DNA of 64,000 bases, taken from Ga0077555 sp963746315 (GTDB lineage Bacteria; Pseudomonadota; Alphaproteobacteria; Rhizobiales; Hyphomicrobiaceae). This document shows positions 8,880-18,269 of the stretch, piece by piece (positions within the stretch are counted from its first letter, which is position 1; each line of letters opens with the position of its first letter). The translations under genes were made by a program, and so were the position numbers. Below the pieces are notes generated by a model. It was not told where the DNA came from and ran no database searches. It worked only from the letters and a program-made list of their open reading frames with translations. The stretch lies in the NCBI GenBank assembly GCA_963746315.1, contig CAVVAR010000005.1, positions 1 through 64,000 of the forward strand, in the 5' to 3' direction.

Positions 8880-9079
8880 CGATTGAGAGGCAGCCGCCGG
8901 CACCGGGGCTCTAACGGCCGAGCCCGGTGGTCGCCGCCGGTCGGGCAGCATGGGCAGGCTCGACGATGATCCTCTTCTGTTGATCCCAGGGCTCAGGCTC
9001 GGCTTGGCCGCCGGCGCCTCATAGTCGTCGCGCCGCGAGCATGAAGACTTCGCGATCCGGGCAGGCGGTTGCGAAGGCG

Positions 9080-9262
9080 AGTTTCACGCGTCTCACGCTG
9101 ATGGTGACGCGGGCGCCAAGCGCTCGTCTCGCTGTGGTCGGATCTGGCGATCCAGCGCTGCACGGTGCACAAGCTCAGGAACCTCATTGCGCATGCGCCG
9201 AAGAGGCTCGCCGATGGCGGCGAACAGCGCGTCCTGGCGGATATGTATTGTTCCGGCAGCTA
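9080..9262 (+). pseudogene. IS256-family transposase fragment (second Asp region)
   Basis: Forward translation from about 9122 reads LVSLWSDLAIQRCTVHKLRN then LIAHAPKRL. This matches the stretch after the second catalytic Asp of a distinct IS256 subgroup (pattern ALW.DVPVQRCTVHKHRNLLAHAP). A frame change just upstream separates it from a likely DGDAG Asp motif. Nothing else of the element is seen. Confidence 0.55.
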
Positions 9263-9332
9263 CTTCGCCCATGAGTTTCTGTGCTTCCGCGCGTTGTTCT
9301 GGGGTGAGTGAGAATTCTCTAATGGCCTCCCA

Positions 9333-9995
9333 TTGGACAGTCATCGCCCATTGACCAGAAAAATCGAGATGAGGATGGGTGAGCCTCCATGCCCATTTGC
9401 GCCAGATTGTGAGCGGTGCCTTCGCGACGGACGCCGCGGAGGTCGAGAAGCGGCGCAAGGCGACGAATACGCAAACCGCCTCGCCCGCGAAGCACGTGAC
9501 GAATGGGCCAAGGTGCAAGGTCGCTTTGTCGACCTTGTTATCAGTACGGGCGGCGACGAACAGATCGAGCTCCTCGCGCGCGCCATCGAAGCGGACAGAC
9601 GGCCGCCGTTCTACGCGCCTCTAGCCAAGGATGTCGCTAAACTCGTCATCGAAGGCCGACCGGGCACCACCGCGTCACTGCCGATGATCCTTGCCCGTTG
9701 CTGGCCGTTACACCCCGTTACGGCCTGTCTGCTCGGCCCCCTATCGCGGCGCCGCTTCGGCCAGAATCAGCGCAGTCTGTTCGCATACCTGAACTCCGCC
9801 GAGCCGTTCGGTTTGCAGGATTTCCTCGGCAACGCAACGGTACAGGATCTCTATACGCCGAGCCTGCTTTGGGATTATCTGCGTGCCAATCTCGAGCCGG
9901 CAATTCTAGCCTCCGCGGACGGGCATCGCTGGTCAATCGCCGCCGATGCCATCGAACGCTGCCAGGCCTCGGGGGCCTCGCCGCTTGAGCAGTGA
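9333..9995 (+). pseudogene. Fragment of a large P-loop ATPase-type accessory protein
   Basis: The coherent part runs from about 9480 to 9990 (DEWAKVQGRFVDLV, HPVTACLLGPLSRRRFGQNQ, SLFAYLNSAEPFGLQDFL, LWDYLRANLEPAI). I recognise this as the middle of very large ATP-binding proteins common in accessory and defence-type islands, but I cannot name the family firmly. Those proteins are around a thousand residues or more; here no Walker motifs remain and the frame ends abruptly after GASPLEQ. It is a relic, not a working gene. Confidence 0.45.
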
Positions 9996-10356
9996 TCGTA
10001 TTCACCTGACAGTCGAGGTCACGGCGGCGACCGTTAGAGTCGCGAGCCGTGGCCGTGCCGCTGCCGGTTGAGGTTAGATGGTGTTGCTGAGACATCACCC
10101 TTCCTCAAAGGCAGACGACATGACCACGACCACCGAGAAGCTAGCACGGCGCTTCTCTGATGTGCCACTCAGCAACGGGTTCTTAGGGCAGGGTGCAGAT
10201 CGGGCTCGGAGAGCTTCGGCCTCAATCGGAATCCGCACGACGCACACCCGCAACTGTCACATGGCGTTACGCTGTGCCACCCTGCATCCGTGTGTGACGG
10301 GTGTGTGACGGCGATTTTTTGAGAAGTGCGCGAATCCGCTAAGTGTTTGATTTTAT
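9996..10356. other. Non-coding stretch before the tRNA remnant
   Basis: A short forward frame at 10121 (MTTTTEKLARRF...) has a plausible start but no recognisable continuation. The rest holds nothing I can support and is probably element debris. Confidence 0.3.
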
Positions 10357-10359
10357 TGG
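10340..10359. repeat. Direct repeat at the tRNA-Ala fragment
   Basis: TAAGTGTTTGATTTTATTGG here and TAAGTGCTTGATTTCATTGG at 10518-10537 differ at two positions. Both end exactly at the CCA of a tRNA (reverse strand). Confidence 0.65.
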
Positions 10360-10409
10360 TGGACCCGAGGGGAATCGAACCCCTGACCTCTGCAGTGCGA
10401 TTGCAGCGT
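10357..10409 (-). pseudogene. 3' fragment of a tRNA-Ala(CGC) gene
   Basis: Reverse-strand sequence includes an anticodon arm (CTGCA-ATCGCAC-TGCAG, anticodon CGC), a T-arm (AGGGG-TTCGATT-CCCCT), and the acceptor 3' strand CGGGTCC-A-CCA. The matching 5' acceptor strand (GGACCCG) and a proper D-arm are absent upstream. The 3' half of a tRNA without its 5' half is what an integrative element leaves at one of its attachment sites. Confidence 0.7.
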
Positions 10410-10534
10410 TCTCGGCTACATCCGAGCCTGTCACGTAGGACAGCACGCAGCAACTTTGTGGACAGCGGGTGGACAGCGAAGCCAGGCCAGTCTGCACGCG
10501 CTCGATCGAATCTCTATTAAGTGCTTGATTTCAT

Positions 10535-10611
<77 letters not shown>

Positions 10612-10811
10612 GCACCCGGAGCGTGGCTCCGGCTTCCGAGTGAAGGCGTCATGCGTGTGGCGCCCTCGCAAGGAGGCTTCTCATAGTCGGTCGCTTGGTC
10701 GATTGCAAGGCGAAATGGTGAAGAATGCCGTGCGATCGCTTGCGTTCCGACCTCCTCGAACAGCCAGCCGTGATGGCCGCATTGGTTGGCACAAACAGGC
10801 GGTTGATCTGT

Positions 10812-11921
10812 CTATGCCGTCCTGTACCGGCGTATCATGTCGGCGTCGAGCTCGAGACCGAAGCCCGGACCAGGTGTCACGGGCATGGTGCCATCTCGCG
10901 CCGCAGGCCGGTTGACCCACATTCTCTGCCAGACCGGGTCCCGTTCAGGATCGGCAAAGCACTCGATGTAGGTCCCGTGCGGCACAGCCGACAGAAGATG
11001 TTGCGCGATCTGTGATTCCTCGTGATGGGCGAGACGCACCCCCGACGCCCAGCACAGCGCGGCCGAGCGCCGCCAGTCCGTTACGCCACCACATTCCGAG
11101 ACATCGACATTGACCAGGTCGACGGCCTGCGCATCGAGCAGGCGACGGACGCCGTGGCTGGTAATCTCCGACTGTCCTGCGTTTACCGGAATGCGGATCG
11201 CGCGACGGACACGCGCCATCTGTGCAGCGTCGTCCGACCAATGGCACGGCTCCTCGAACCAGGCAATGTCGAGGTGCTCGACGAGGCGCGCAAAGCGGAT
11301 CGCTTCCTCGGCGGACCAGCCGCGATTGGCATCGACTGCCAGGACGAAGTCTGCTCCGGCAGCCTTGCGGGCCGCAGCCACACGTTTGGCATCCTCTTCT
11401 GGCGCGAGCCCGCCGACCTTGAACTTGCATCCCGCCATGCCCGCCGCGCGGTACATCTCCATCTCGCGGCCGATGTCGTCGAGGGTCTTACCCTCCATAT
11501 AGTAGCCGCCGATCGAGATGATGGGGTTGTCGCGACGATATCCGCCGAGCAGCTCGCCGACGGTACGTCCCACCGCTTTACCCACCACGTCCCAGACCGC
11601 GCAATCGACGCAAGCGATGGCCTCAAGAAGAACCTTGCGGTCTCCGTTTGCGGTGGTGAAGGCGAACATCGTCTCCCAGATCCGCTCACATGCGAAGATG
11701 TCCAGCCCCTTCACGGCGGGGGCCAGAACGTCGTGGATCAGGCGGCAGATCTCGGGACCGTCCGACCGGTTGTCGCCGTTGTAGACCTCGCTGACGAGGC
11801 CGCCCTCGGTCCGCAATCGGGTGACGATCGTCGAGCGTTTCAGCACGGAGTAGGTGGCCCCACCGAAGTTGCGCGTAAGTGGGATGTCGATGGAGATCGC
11901 CTCGACCGAGTGAATGCGCAT
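10812..11921 (-). CDS. Mandelate racemase/muconate-lactonizing-type enzyme (enolase superfamily)
   Basis: 369 aa, full length. It has an N-terminal capping domain and a C-terminal barrel. KFK (K166, K168) is the catalytic Lys-x-Lys; metal ligands are in DANRGW (D197), WFEEP (E224) and NAGQSE (about E252); HHEES (H299/H300) is the opposing catalytic His. This residue set is that of the mandelate-racemase subgroup, which abstracts a proton alpha to a carboxylate, either dehydrating acid sugars or racemising. It is the last gene of a reverse-strand operon after a branched-chain-type ABC importer, so it probably acts on the imported acid. Substrate unknown. Confidence 0.85.
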   Translation of the reverse strand: MRIHSVEAISIDIPLTRNFGGATYSVLKRSTIVTRLRTEGGLVSEVYNGDNRSDGPEICRLIHDVLAPAVKGLDIFACERIWETMFAFTTANGDRKVLLEAIACVDCAVWDVVGKAVGRTVGELLGGYRRDNPIISIGGYYMEGKTLDDIGREMEMYRAAGMAGCKFKVGGLAPEEDAKRVAAARKAAGADFVLAVDANRGWSAEEAIRFARLVEHLDIAWFEEPCHWSDDAAQMARVRRAIRIPVNAGQSEITSHGVRRLLDAQAVDLVNVDVSECGGVTDWRRSAALCWASGVRLAHHEESQIAQHLLSAVPHGTYIECFADPERDPVWQRMWVNRPAARDGTMPVTPGPGFGLELDADMIRRYRTA

Positions 11922-11985
11922 GCCATGCCTTTGCTGTGTCGTGCCTCTCCCCGCCGCCGGTCTTGGCGATGGGGAGAGGTAGGCC

Positions 11986-13245
11986 TCACTTCTTGACCCA
12001 GACGGGCTTCTTGACTGCGGCCAACTCCGGGAAGACCGTCACGGGAACGCCGCCCTGCCACTGCACGAACACGATCTCGGCGCCAACGCGGCGGCCCTTG
12101 TCGTCGAACTTCATTACGCCGTTACCGCCCGGGAAAAACTTGCCCGAGCCATCTTTCGTGTCGAGCTTGCGCATGGCATCGCCGACGGCCTTGCGGTCGG
12201 CTTTCCCCGCTGCCTCGACAGCCTCGCGCATGACCATGATGTGGCCGTATGTGCAGAGAGGATCCTGCGAGAGCCAGGGCTCGCCCGTGACTTTCTTGAA
12301 CTCCTCCTCGAGCTTCTCCTGGCCCTTGCCGGGCCAATTGGCGATCGAGAAGATCAGGCCCTCGAGCAGGTCCTTGCCGAGCAGGTTCAGGATCTCCGGC
12401 GTGCCGAGCGGCGCTCCGTTGGACACGACGGGCAGGCGCCCCTTGCTGAGCCCAAACTCGTTCATCTTCTCCAGGAGCAGCTTGTAGTCGCTGAGCGCCG
12501 TTGGTAGCAGCAGCAGCAACTCCGGTCGCGCCGAGCGAAGCTTCTGGACGAGTGGCGTCGCATCAGCGAGCGGCGGGGTGAAAACGTCGTCCGAAGAAAC
12601 CTTCAAGCCCATCTTCGCCAAACCACCCGCCCTTAGATCCTTAGTGAAGGCAACTGGAGAGGCGGTGTTGTCGTTGATGATCGAGACCGACTTTGGACGT
12701 TTGCCTGTTTCCTTCTCGGCAAGGTTGAGGGCGGTCGACATGGTTTCGCCCGCCATGAAGCTGGCAGGTAGAGACGTCTGGAACACATTCTTGAACCCAC
12801 GCAGCGTGAGCTGGTCGGAATAGGATAGCGTGAGCCACGGCAAGTCCGCGCGCTCGGTCACCTCGGTGATCGCCAGCGTGAAGGACGAGAGCCACGAGCC
12901 GACGCCTGCGACGACATCCGTCTCCGAGGAGACGAGGCGCTGCGCGGCGTTCTTCGCCTTCTCGGCGCTGTCGCCGGCGTCCAGCACCGCAAGCGTCATC
13001 TTGGCGCCGCCGAGCGATTTGATGCCACCCTCGTCGTTGATATGCTTGATTGCGAGATCGGCGCCCATCTTCATCAATGCGCCTTGCCGGGCCCAGGGCC
13101 CGGAGAGTGGCGCGATGAGGGCGACCTTCACCTCTTTGGCCTGCGCCCGCGCCAGGCCGGCGGGACCGAGCGCGAGTGCGGCGGCCGAGCCGGCCAGACC
13201 GGTCTGCAGAACGGTTCGCCGCGAGGGTCTCAGAAGTCGGGTCAT
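11986..13245 (-). CDS. Branched-chain-type ABC transporter solute-binding protein
   Basis: 419-aa periplasmic protein of the LivJ/LivK type. The N-terminus (RPSRRTVLQTG then a hydrophobic stretch ending ARAQ) looks like a twin-arginine signal. The mature part starts KEVKVALIAPLSGPWARQG, the family's opening strand. I chose ATG 13245 over an upstream in-frame codon because GGGAGG precedes it. In this family the ligand may be an aromatic or other carboxylate, not only an amino acid. It sits between livF (63 nt upstream) and the enolase-type gene (64 nt downstream), consistent with one transcript. Confidence 0.88.
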   Translation of the reverse strand: MTRLLRPSRRTVLQTGLAGSAAALALGPAGLARAQAKEVKVALIAPLSGPWARQGALMKMGADLAIKHINDEGGIKSLGGAKMTLAVLDAGDSAEKAKNAAQRLVSSETDVVAGVGSWLSSFTLAITEVTERADLPWLTLSYSDQLTLRGFKNVFQTSLPASFMAGETMSTALNLAEKETGKRPKSVSIINDNTASPVAFTKDLRAGGLAKMGLKVSSDDVFTPPLADATPLVQKLRSARPELLLLLPTALSDYKLLLEKMNEFGLSKGRLPVVSNGAPLGTPEILNLLGKDLLEGLIFSIANWPGKGQEKLEEEFKKVTGEPWLSQDPLCTYGHIMVMREAVEAAGKADRKAVGDAMRKLDTKDGSGKFFPGGNGVMKFDDKGRRVGAEIVFVQWQGGVPVTVFPELAAVKKPVWVKK

Positions 13246-13308
13246 GGCTGGTCCTCCCAGGTTTTCGGCATCGTTTGCGTGCCGGTTCACGTCGTCGTCA
13301 GTCCCGGC

Positions 13309-14017
13309 TCAGATGCCGAGGTATGCCTTGCGGACACGGTCATCGGAGAGAAGCTCCTCGTGTCCGCCTTCAAGGACGACGCGGCCCGTCTCGAGCACGT
13401 AGCCGCGATCGCAGGACTGCAATGCCTCGACGGCCCGCTGCTCGACGAGCAGCACTGTGAGCTTCTTGTCGCGGCGGATCTCGACGATGCGTTCGAAGAT
13501 CGTATCGACGATCGTCGGCGCCAGCCCCATCGACGGCTCGTCGAGCATCAGCAGGCGTGGTGACGAGGCGAGTCCGCGGCCGATCGCGACCATCTGCTGC
13601 TCGCCGCCCGAGAGCGTGCCAGCAAGTTGGTCGCGCCGCTCGGCCAGCACCGGGAAAAGTCCGAGGATATAATCGAGGTTGCTCGTCCAGTCGCGCCGAC
13701 CGGCCGGAAGTCCAGGCGCCCATCTCAAGGTTTTCAAGCACCGAGAGATTGGGGAAGACCTGGCGCCCTTCAGGGACGTGAGCGATGCCGAGATGAGGAC
13801 GGTCTGCCGCCGATACGCCGGCGAGATCCTGCCCGTCGAACCGGATGGAGCCCTGCACCGGGGTGACGATCCCAGAGATGGACTTGAACAAGGTCGTCTT
13901 GCCGGCACCGTTCGGGCCGATGATCGACACGAAGTCGCCGGCGCCGACCTTGACGGAAACGCCTCCCAACGCCTTCAACCCGCCGTAGGCCACGTGCACG
14001 TCGTCAAGCTCGAGCAT
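13309..14017 (-). pseudogene. livF: LivF-type ABC transporter ATP-binding protein, single frameshift
   Basis: Starts at ATG 14017, overlapping the end of the livM-livG gene by 14 nt. The first part contains the Walker A GPNGAGKTT and the LivF signature PEGRQVFPNLSVLENL. After MGAWT the frame changes, and the next part contains LSGGEQQM and the Walker B LLMLDEPSMGL, ending normally at 13309. One extra T on the coding strand (A at about 13708-13709) accounts for it; removing it gives TPAGRRDW and a usual 235-aa LivF. All motifs are otherwise intact. This may be a sequencing error or a fresh mutation that disables the importer. Confidence 0.85.
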
Positions 14018-15842
14018 GCGCTCTCCACTTCTTGCCGAGATAGGCTTCAATGACATTCGGATCGCGCGTTACAGCCTCGGGGGGGCCCTCGGCCAGAACG
14101 GTGCCGTGGTCGAGCACGACGAACCGATCCGCGAGGCGAACCATGGCGTGCATTGTGTGCTCGATGATGACGATGGTCGTGCCGTCGGCGGCAATTCGTC
14201 TGATCACGGCCAGCATGTCCTCGACGGCATCAGAGCCGAGACCGGCCAGCGTCTCGTCGAGCAGCAGAAGCTTCGGGTTGCCCGCGAGCGCGCGCGCCAG
14301 CTCGAGAAGGCGTAATTGCTTAGTGGTGAGCCCCCCTGCCAGCAGGTGAGCGTCGCCCTCCATGCCTACCCGCGACAGAGCCGCATGGGCGTGCACATAG
14401 GCGTCGTCGTCGAACTCGGTTGCGACAAAAGCACCGATGACGACGTTCTCGAGCACGGTCAGCCGAGGGAACGGCCTTACGACCTGGAAGGTCCGGCCAA
14501 TCCCCAGCCGGCAGATCGCGTTCGCCGAAAGTCCGAAGATGTCCTGGCGGGAGAACTGCACTTTGCCGACATCGGCACGCGTGATGCCGTTTAGTAGATT
14601 GAAGAGCGTCGTCTTGCCGGCACCGTTCGGTCCGATGATGCCGAGAATTTCGCCTTGTCTCACCATGAAGCTGACGTCCTGCACGGCCTTGAGGCCGCCG
14701 TAGCTCTTGGAAAGGCCTTGCACGTTCAACATCACCGGTGCGTCGGGGCGGGGTGCGTCGCGCTGAGGCAGGGCGGCGTGGGTTGCATTCGGCGTTAAAG
14801 AGACAGGCTCGAGACCAGCCGACGCGGCATCGCCGCTCCGCCGCCGGCGCAGCATGTCTCTCACTTTCCAGAGAATGCCTTCCGGCGCATAGAGGATGAT
14901 CAGAATGATTGCGACACCGAGCACGACGCCCTGAATGCCCGGCAGCTTGTCGCCGAGCTCGGCATGGAGGATCTCAGTCAGTGGGATGAGCACGGCCGCT
15001 CCGATGACCGGCCCCCAGGCGGCGCCGACGCCGCCGAACAGTGCCATGATCAGCGCCTGCGCCGAGGTCAGCATGCCGAACACGCTCGGTGGCGTGACGA
15101 CGAGCAGCACGACGGCATAGAAGCCGCCGATTGCGCCCGCGATGAGCCCGGATACGACGATAGCCTTCAGCTTCCAGCTGAAGGTGTCGATGCCCGCCGC
15201 CTCCGCGGCGATCTCGTTCTGTTTGATGGCGAGCAGCGACATGCCGAACCTGGTTCGCTCGATCCGGATCGAAACGAGCAATGCCGCGATCATCATGGCG
15301 AGAGCGATCAACGTATAGACGCGATTGTCGCTGAACTGCATGTAGGCGGCGGGGGCGTCGCGCCGCATCGGCAGAGACACCTCCTGGTAGCCGAGCCACT
15401 CGAACACGTAGAGCAGCGCCAACGGATAGGCGAGCATCGAGAGCGCGAAATAGTGCCCTCTGAGGCGAAACGTGGGATAGCCGATAATGAGGCCGGCGAG
15501 CGCTCCGACCGCGCCGGCACCTATGATGCCGAACCAGGGGGTGATGCCGAAGCTCACGAACAAGATCGTCAGCGTATAGGCACCGAGCCCGAAGAACGCC
15601 GCGTGCCCGAACGAGACTAGGCCGGAGTAGCCCGACAGGATATTCCACGATATGCCGAGCGTCGCCCAGACGGGCACCAGGGTCAGCATCAGCTGGTAAT
15701 ATTGATTGCGCACCATCGCAACGAGAGCGAGATAGCCGATCGTGAAGGCTATCAGTGGCCAAAGCCAAGACTTCACGGGCCTTCGTTGAGATGTCGGGTT
15801 AGGGGGTGTCCCCGGCGGCTCCGCTGCTGCCTGCCGTTGCAT
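14004..15842 (-). CDS. livM: Fused LivM permease and LivG ATP-binding protein
   Basis: 612 aa. Residues about 25-330 are a LivM inner-membrane permease with many transmembrane helices (GYSGLVSFGHAAFFGLGAY is the family hallmark). A linker at 331-370 leads to a LivG ATPase (371-612) with Walker A GPNGAGKTT (404-412) and Walker B LLLLDETLAGL. The signature motif reads LTTKQ instead of the usual LSxGQ, and the Walker B Pro is replaced by Thr. The fusion ties one permease to one ATPase. The start is 2 bases after the livH stop, implying translational coupling. Confidence 0.88.
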   Translation of the reverse strand: MQRQAAAEPPGTPPNPTSQRRPVKSWLWPLIAFTIGYLALVAMVRNQYYQLMLTLVPVWATLGISWNILSGYSGLVSFGHAAFFGLGAYTLTILFVSFGITPWFGIIGAGAVGALAGLIIGYPTFRLRGHYFALSMLAYPLALLYVFEWLGYQEVSLPMRRDAPAAYMQFSDNRVYTLIALAMMIAALLVSIRIERTRFGMSLLAIKQNEIAAEAAGIDTFSWKLKAIVVSGLIAGAIGGFYAVVLLVVTPPSVFGMLTSAQALIMALFGGVGAAWGPVIGAAVLIPLTEILHAELGDKLPGIQGVVLGVAIILIILYAPEGILWKVRDMLRRRRSGDAASAGLEPVSLTPNATHAALPQRDAPRPDAPVMLNVQGLSKSYGGLKAVQDVSFMVRQGEILGIIGPNGAGKTTLFNLLNGITRADVGKVQFSRQDIFGLSANAICRLGIGRTFQVVRPFPRLTVLENVVIGAFVATEFDDDAYVHAHAALSRVGMEGDAHLLAGGLTTKQLRLLELARALAGNPKLLLLDETLAGLGSDAVEDMLAVIRRIAADGTTIVIIEHTMHAMVRLADRFVVLDHGTVLAEGPPEAVTRDPNVIEAYLGKKWRAHARA

Positions 15843-15843
15843 A

Positions 15844-16806
15844 TCAGGCCCTCGTCACGTTGACGCCGAACAGGCCCTGCGGCCTCAGGAAGACGACTAG
15901 AAGAAAAACCACGAACACAGCGGTGTTCTGCAGTTGCGTTGGAAGCACCAGCGTCGCGAGCTGTTGCACGAGGCCAATGATCATGCCGCCCCAGAATGCA
16001 CCGATGATCGAGCCAAGCCCGCCAAGCACGACGCCTGCATACATCACGATCACGAACTCGAGGCCGACGTAAGGCTGAAACGGGTAGTAGGAGGCAACGA
16101 GGCCACCTGCCACCGCGGTGATCGCCGTGCCTATGCCGAACGCCATGCGGTGCGCCTTGTCGACGTCGATCCCCATGTAGATCGCCGCCTCGGGATTGTC
16201 CGCCGCGGCCCTGAGCGACTTGCCGAGCCTGGAGCGTGTGATGAAGAGATAGAGCCCGGTTGCTACCGCGAGCGATACGACGAGAGCTATGCCGCGCGCC
16301 TTGTTGATGAAGACACTGACGAAATCCCCGACGAACGGCCCGACTTCCCAGGCGCTCGACGACAGAGAGGACTTGATCGAAATCGGCGTGGAGCCGAACA
16401 GCAATAGTCCGCCGTTCGAAAGGATCAGGGCCAGGCCGAGCGTCAGAATGAGCTGAGCGTAGTGGCCCTCGCCCTCGAGGCTCGCCACGCGGACTCCTGT
16501 TACCCGGCTGATGAGGAAACGATGCAGCAGGAGGCCGAACACATACATGATCGGGCCGGTCAGCAGCGCGGCCACGATGGTGCCAGCCTCGGCGCCGAGA
16601 AAATTGCCGATACCCAGTGTGGTGAACAGATAGAACGCGCAGTACATGCCAACCATCATCAGGTCGCCCTGACCGAAGTTGATGACCCGCATGACGCCAA
16701 AGATGATGCCGAGCCCGACGCACATCAGCCCGTAGATGCCGCCGAGCAGTACGCCAGCAGACAGAGCCTGCAGGACATTCTCGAGATTGATCAGAAGATC
16801 GCTCAC
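15844..16806 (-). CDS. livH: LivH-type branched-chain ABC transporter permease
   Basis: 320-aa inner-membrane permease with about eight hydrophobic segments. MCVGLGIIFGVMRVINFGQGDLMM is represented by the family motifs NFGQGD and GLGIIFG near residues 30-50; the EAA-like loop AADNPEAA is near residue 205. It is first in the reverse-strand importer operon (livH, livM-livG, livF, binding protein, enolase-type enzyme). The operon promoter should lie in 16807-17042, shared with the divergent CoA transferase. Confidence 0.88.
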   Translation of the reverse strand: MSDLLINLENVLQALSAGVLLGGIYGLMCVGLGIIFGVMRVINFGQGDLMMVGMYCAFYLFTTLGIGNFLGAEAGTIVAALLTGPIMYVFGLLLHRFLISRVTGVRVASLEGEGHYAQLILTLGLALILSNGGLLLFGSTPISIKSSLSSSAWEVGPFVGDFVSVFINKARGIALVVSLAVATGLYLFITRSRLGKSLRAAADNPEAAIYMGIDVDKAHRMAFGIGTAITAVAGGLVASYYPFQPYVGLEFVIVMYAGVVLGGLGSIIGAFWGGMIIGLVQQLATLVLPTQLQNTAVFVVFLLVVFLRPQGLFGVNVTRA

Positions 16807-17042
16807 TGGACGTCAGGCCTCCCGCATGGCATGTGCCGGCCTCTTGTGGACCGCTTCAAGTTGCAAGACTGTCCGGCCTGGACGGGGCGCTGTCAACTTG
16901 GGTCGCGTCACCCTTGACCGGGAGCGCCAAAGCCGCGCTACACTCGGCTACAGACAACTCCGGACGTCAAAGAAGGGAACGACATGACCGGTGCTCGATG
17001 GGCAAGCGTGGTCTCAGGTCAAACCGCTCCCGCGAGCCACCC

Positions 17043-18269
17043 ATGAGCGGCACGAGTGGTATGCTGCCGTTGCCACTTGCGGGCATTACGGTCCTCGATC
17101 TCTCGCGCGTGCTTGCCGGTCCCTATTGTGGGCTGATGCTGGCAGACATGGGCGCCGACGTGATCAAGATCGAGCATCCAGAGGGCGGCGACGATACACG
17201 CTCTTTCCTTCATCCAAATTTCCACGGTGTCTCGACCTATTACCTGACTATCAACCGTAACAAGCGATCGGTCGCGCTGGACCTCAAGGCACCAGCGGGC
17301 AAGGCGGCTTTCCTGAAGCTCGTGGCGCGCGCCGATGTGGTCGTCGAGAACTATCGGACCGGCGTCATGGAGCGGCTTGGGCTCGGCTACGAGACCTTGA
17401 AGGCCATCCGATCCTCGCTGATTTACTGCGCTATCTCCGGTTACGGGCGATCTGGTCCGAACATCGACGTTCCCGGCTATGATCCAATCGCCCAGGCCGA
17501 AGGTGGCCTGATGTCGATGATCGGCGAGCCGGACGGTCGACCGATGCGCGTTGGCCCGTCCGTCGTGGATTTGGTCACGGGCCTCTACGCGGCCCAGGCG
17601 GTCGCCGCATCTCTGCGCCACGTCGCGCTGGGCGGCGAAGGGCGTCTCATCGAGGTGGCCCTGCACGAGACGGCGATGAACATGCTGGCCAATCATGCCG
17701 GCGGCTATCTGATGACCGGTCGGAACCCGACCAGAACCGGCAACGCCAACCAGGTCGCCCAACCGGCGGACGTCTACGAGGCCAAGGACGGCCCATTCGT
17801 CATGGCCTGCATCACCGATGCGCAATTCGGTGCTCTGTGCAACGACGTCATCAACCGACCAGAACTTGTTGTCGACACGCGCTTTGCGAACGGCGCCGGG
17901 CGGCTCGCGAACGTGGTCGATCTAGGCCATGTCCTGTCAGCGATCTTCGCAACGGAGGCTCGGGATTACTGGATTTCGCAGCTGAGAAGAGCCGGCGTGC
18001 CGGCTGGTGCGGTCGCGACGGTCGCCGAAGCCCTATCAAGCGAGCTGGTTGAAGCGCGCGGCGCCTTGCGAGACGTCGTGCACCGATCCGCCGGACCGTA
18101 TCGCGCACTGGTGACCCCCGCGCGCCTGCACGAAACGGAGCCACTTCCACCGCGTGGGGCGCCGGAGCTCGGCGAGCATACTCGCGATGTGCTGACGACG
18201 CTGGCGGGGATGTCGGGGTCGGAAATCGACGAGCTTACGCGTACCGGGGCTGCTCGCCAGGCGTCGTGA
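17043..18269 (+). CDS. CaiB/BaiF family (class III) CoA transferase
   Basis: 408 aa. Class III CoA transferases move CoA between acyl groups through an acyl-aspartyl intermediate. The N-terminal LSRVLAGPYCG and ADVIKIEHPEGGD, and the catalytic Asp176 in PSVVDLVTG, are present. The ATG at 17043 (MSGTSG) is the likely start; ATG 17061 is an alternative. The open frame extends to 16833 without a ribosome signal. It is divergent from the Liv operon and may activate the imported acid as a CoA ester, which is inference. Its last 35 nt overlap the end of the convergent glpD. Confidence 0.85.
   Translation: MSGTSGMLPLPLAGITVLDLSRVLAGPYCGLMLADMGADVIKIEHPEGGDDTRSFLHPNFHGVSTYYLTINRNKRSVALDLKAPAGKAAFLKLVARADVVVENYRTGVMERLGLGYETLKAIRSSLIYCAISGYGRSGPNIDVPGYDPIAQAEGGLMSMIGEPDGRPMRVGPSVVDLVTGLYAAQAVAASLRHVALGGEGRLIEVALHETAMNMLANHAGGYLMTGRNPTRTGNANQVAQPADVYEAKDGPFVMACITDAQFGALCNDVINRPELVVDTRFANGAGRLANVVDLGHVLSAIFATEARDYWISQLRRAGVPAGAVATVAEALSSELVEARGALRDVVHRSAGPYRALVTPARLHETEPLPPRGAPELGEHTRDVLTTLAGMSGSEIDELTRTGAARQAS

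Noticed and set aside
14974..15768. Long reverse frame (264 aa) overlapping livM-livG
   Set aside because: Highly Arg-rich, no domain, and fully inside a well-supported gene in another frame.
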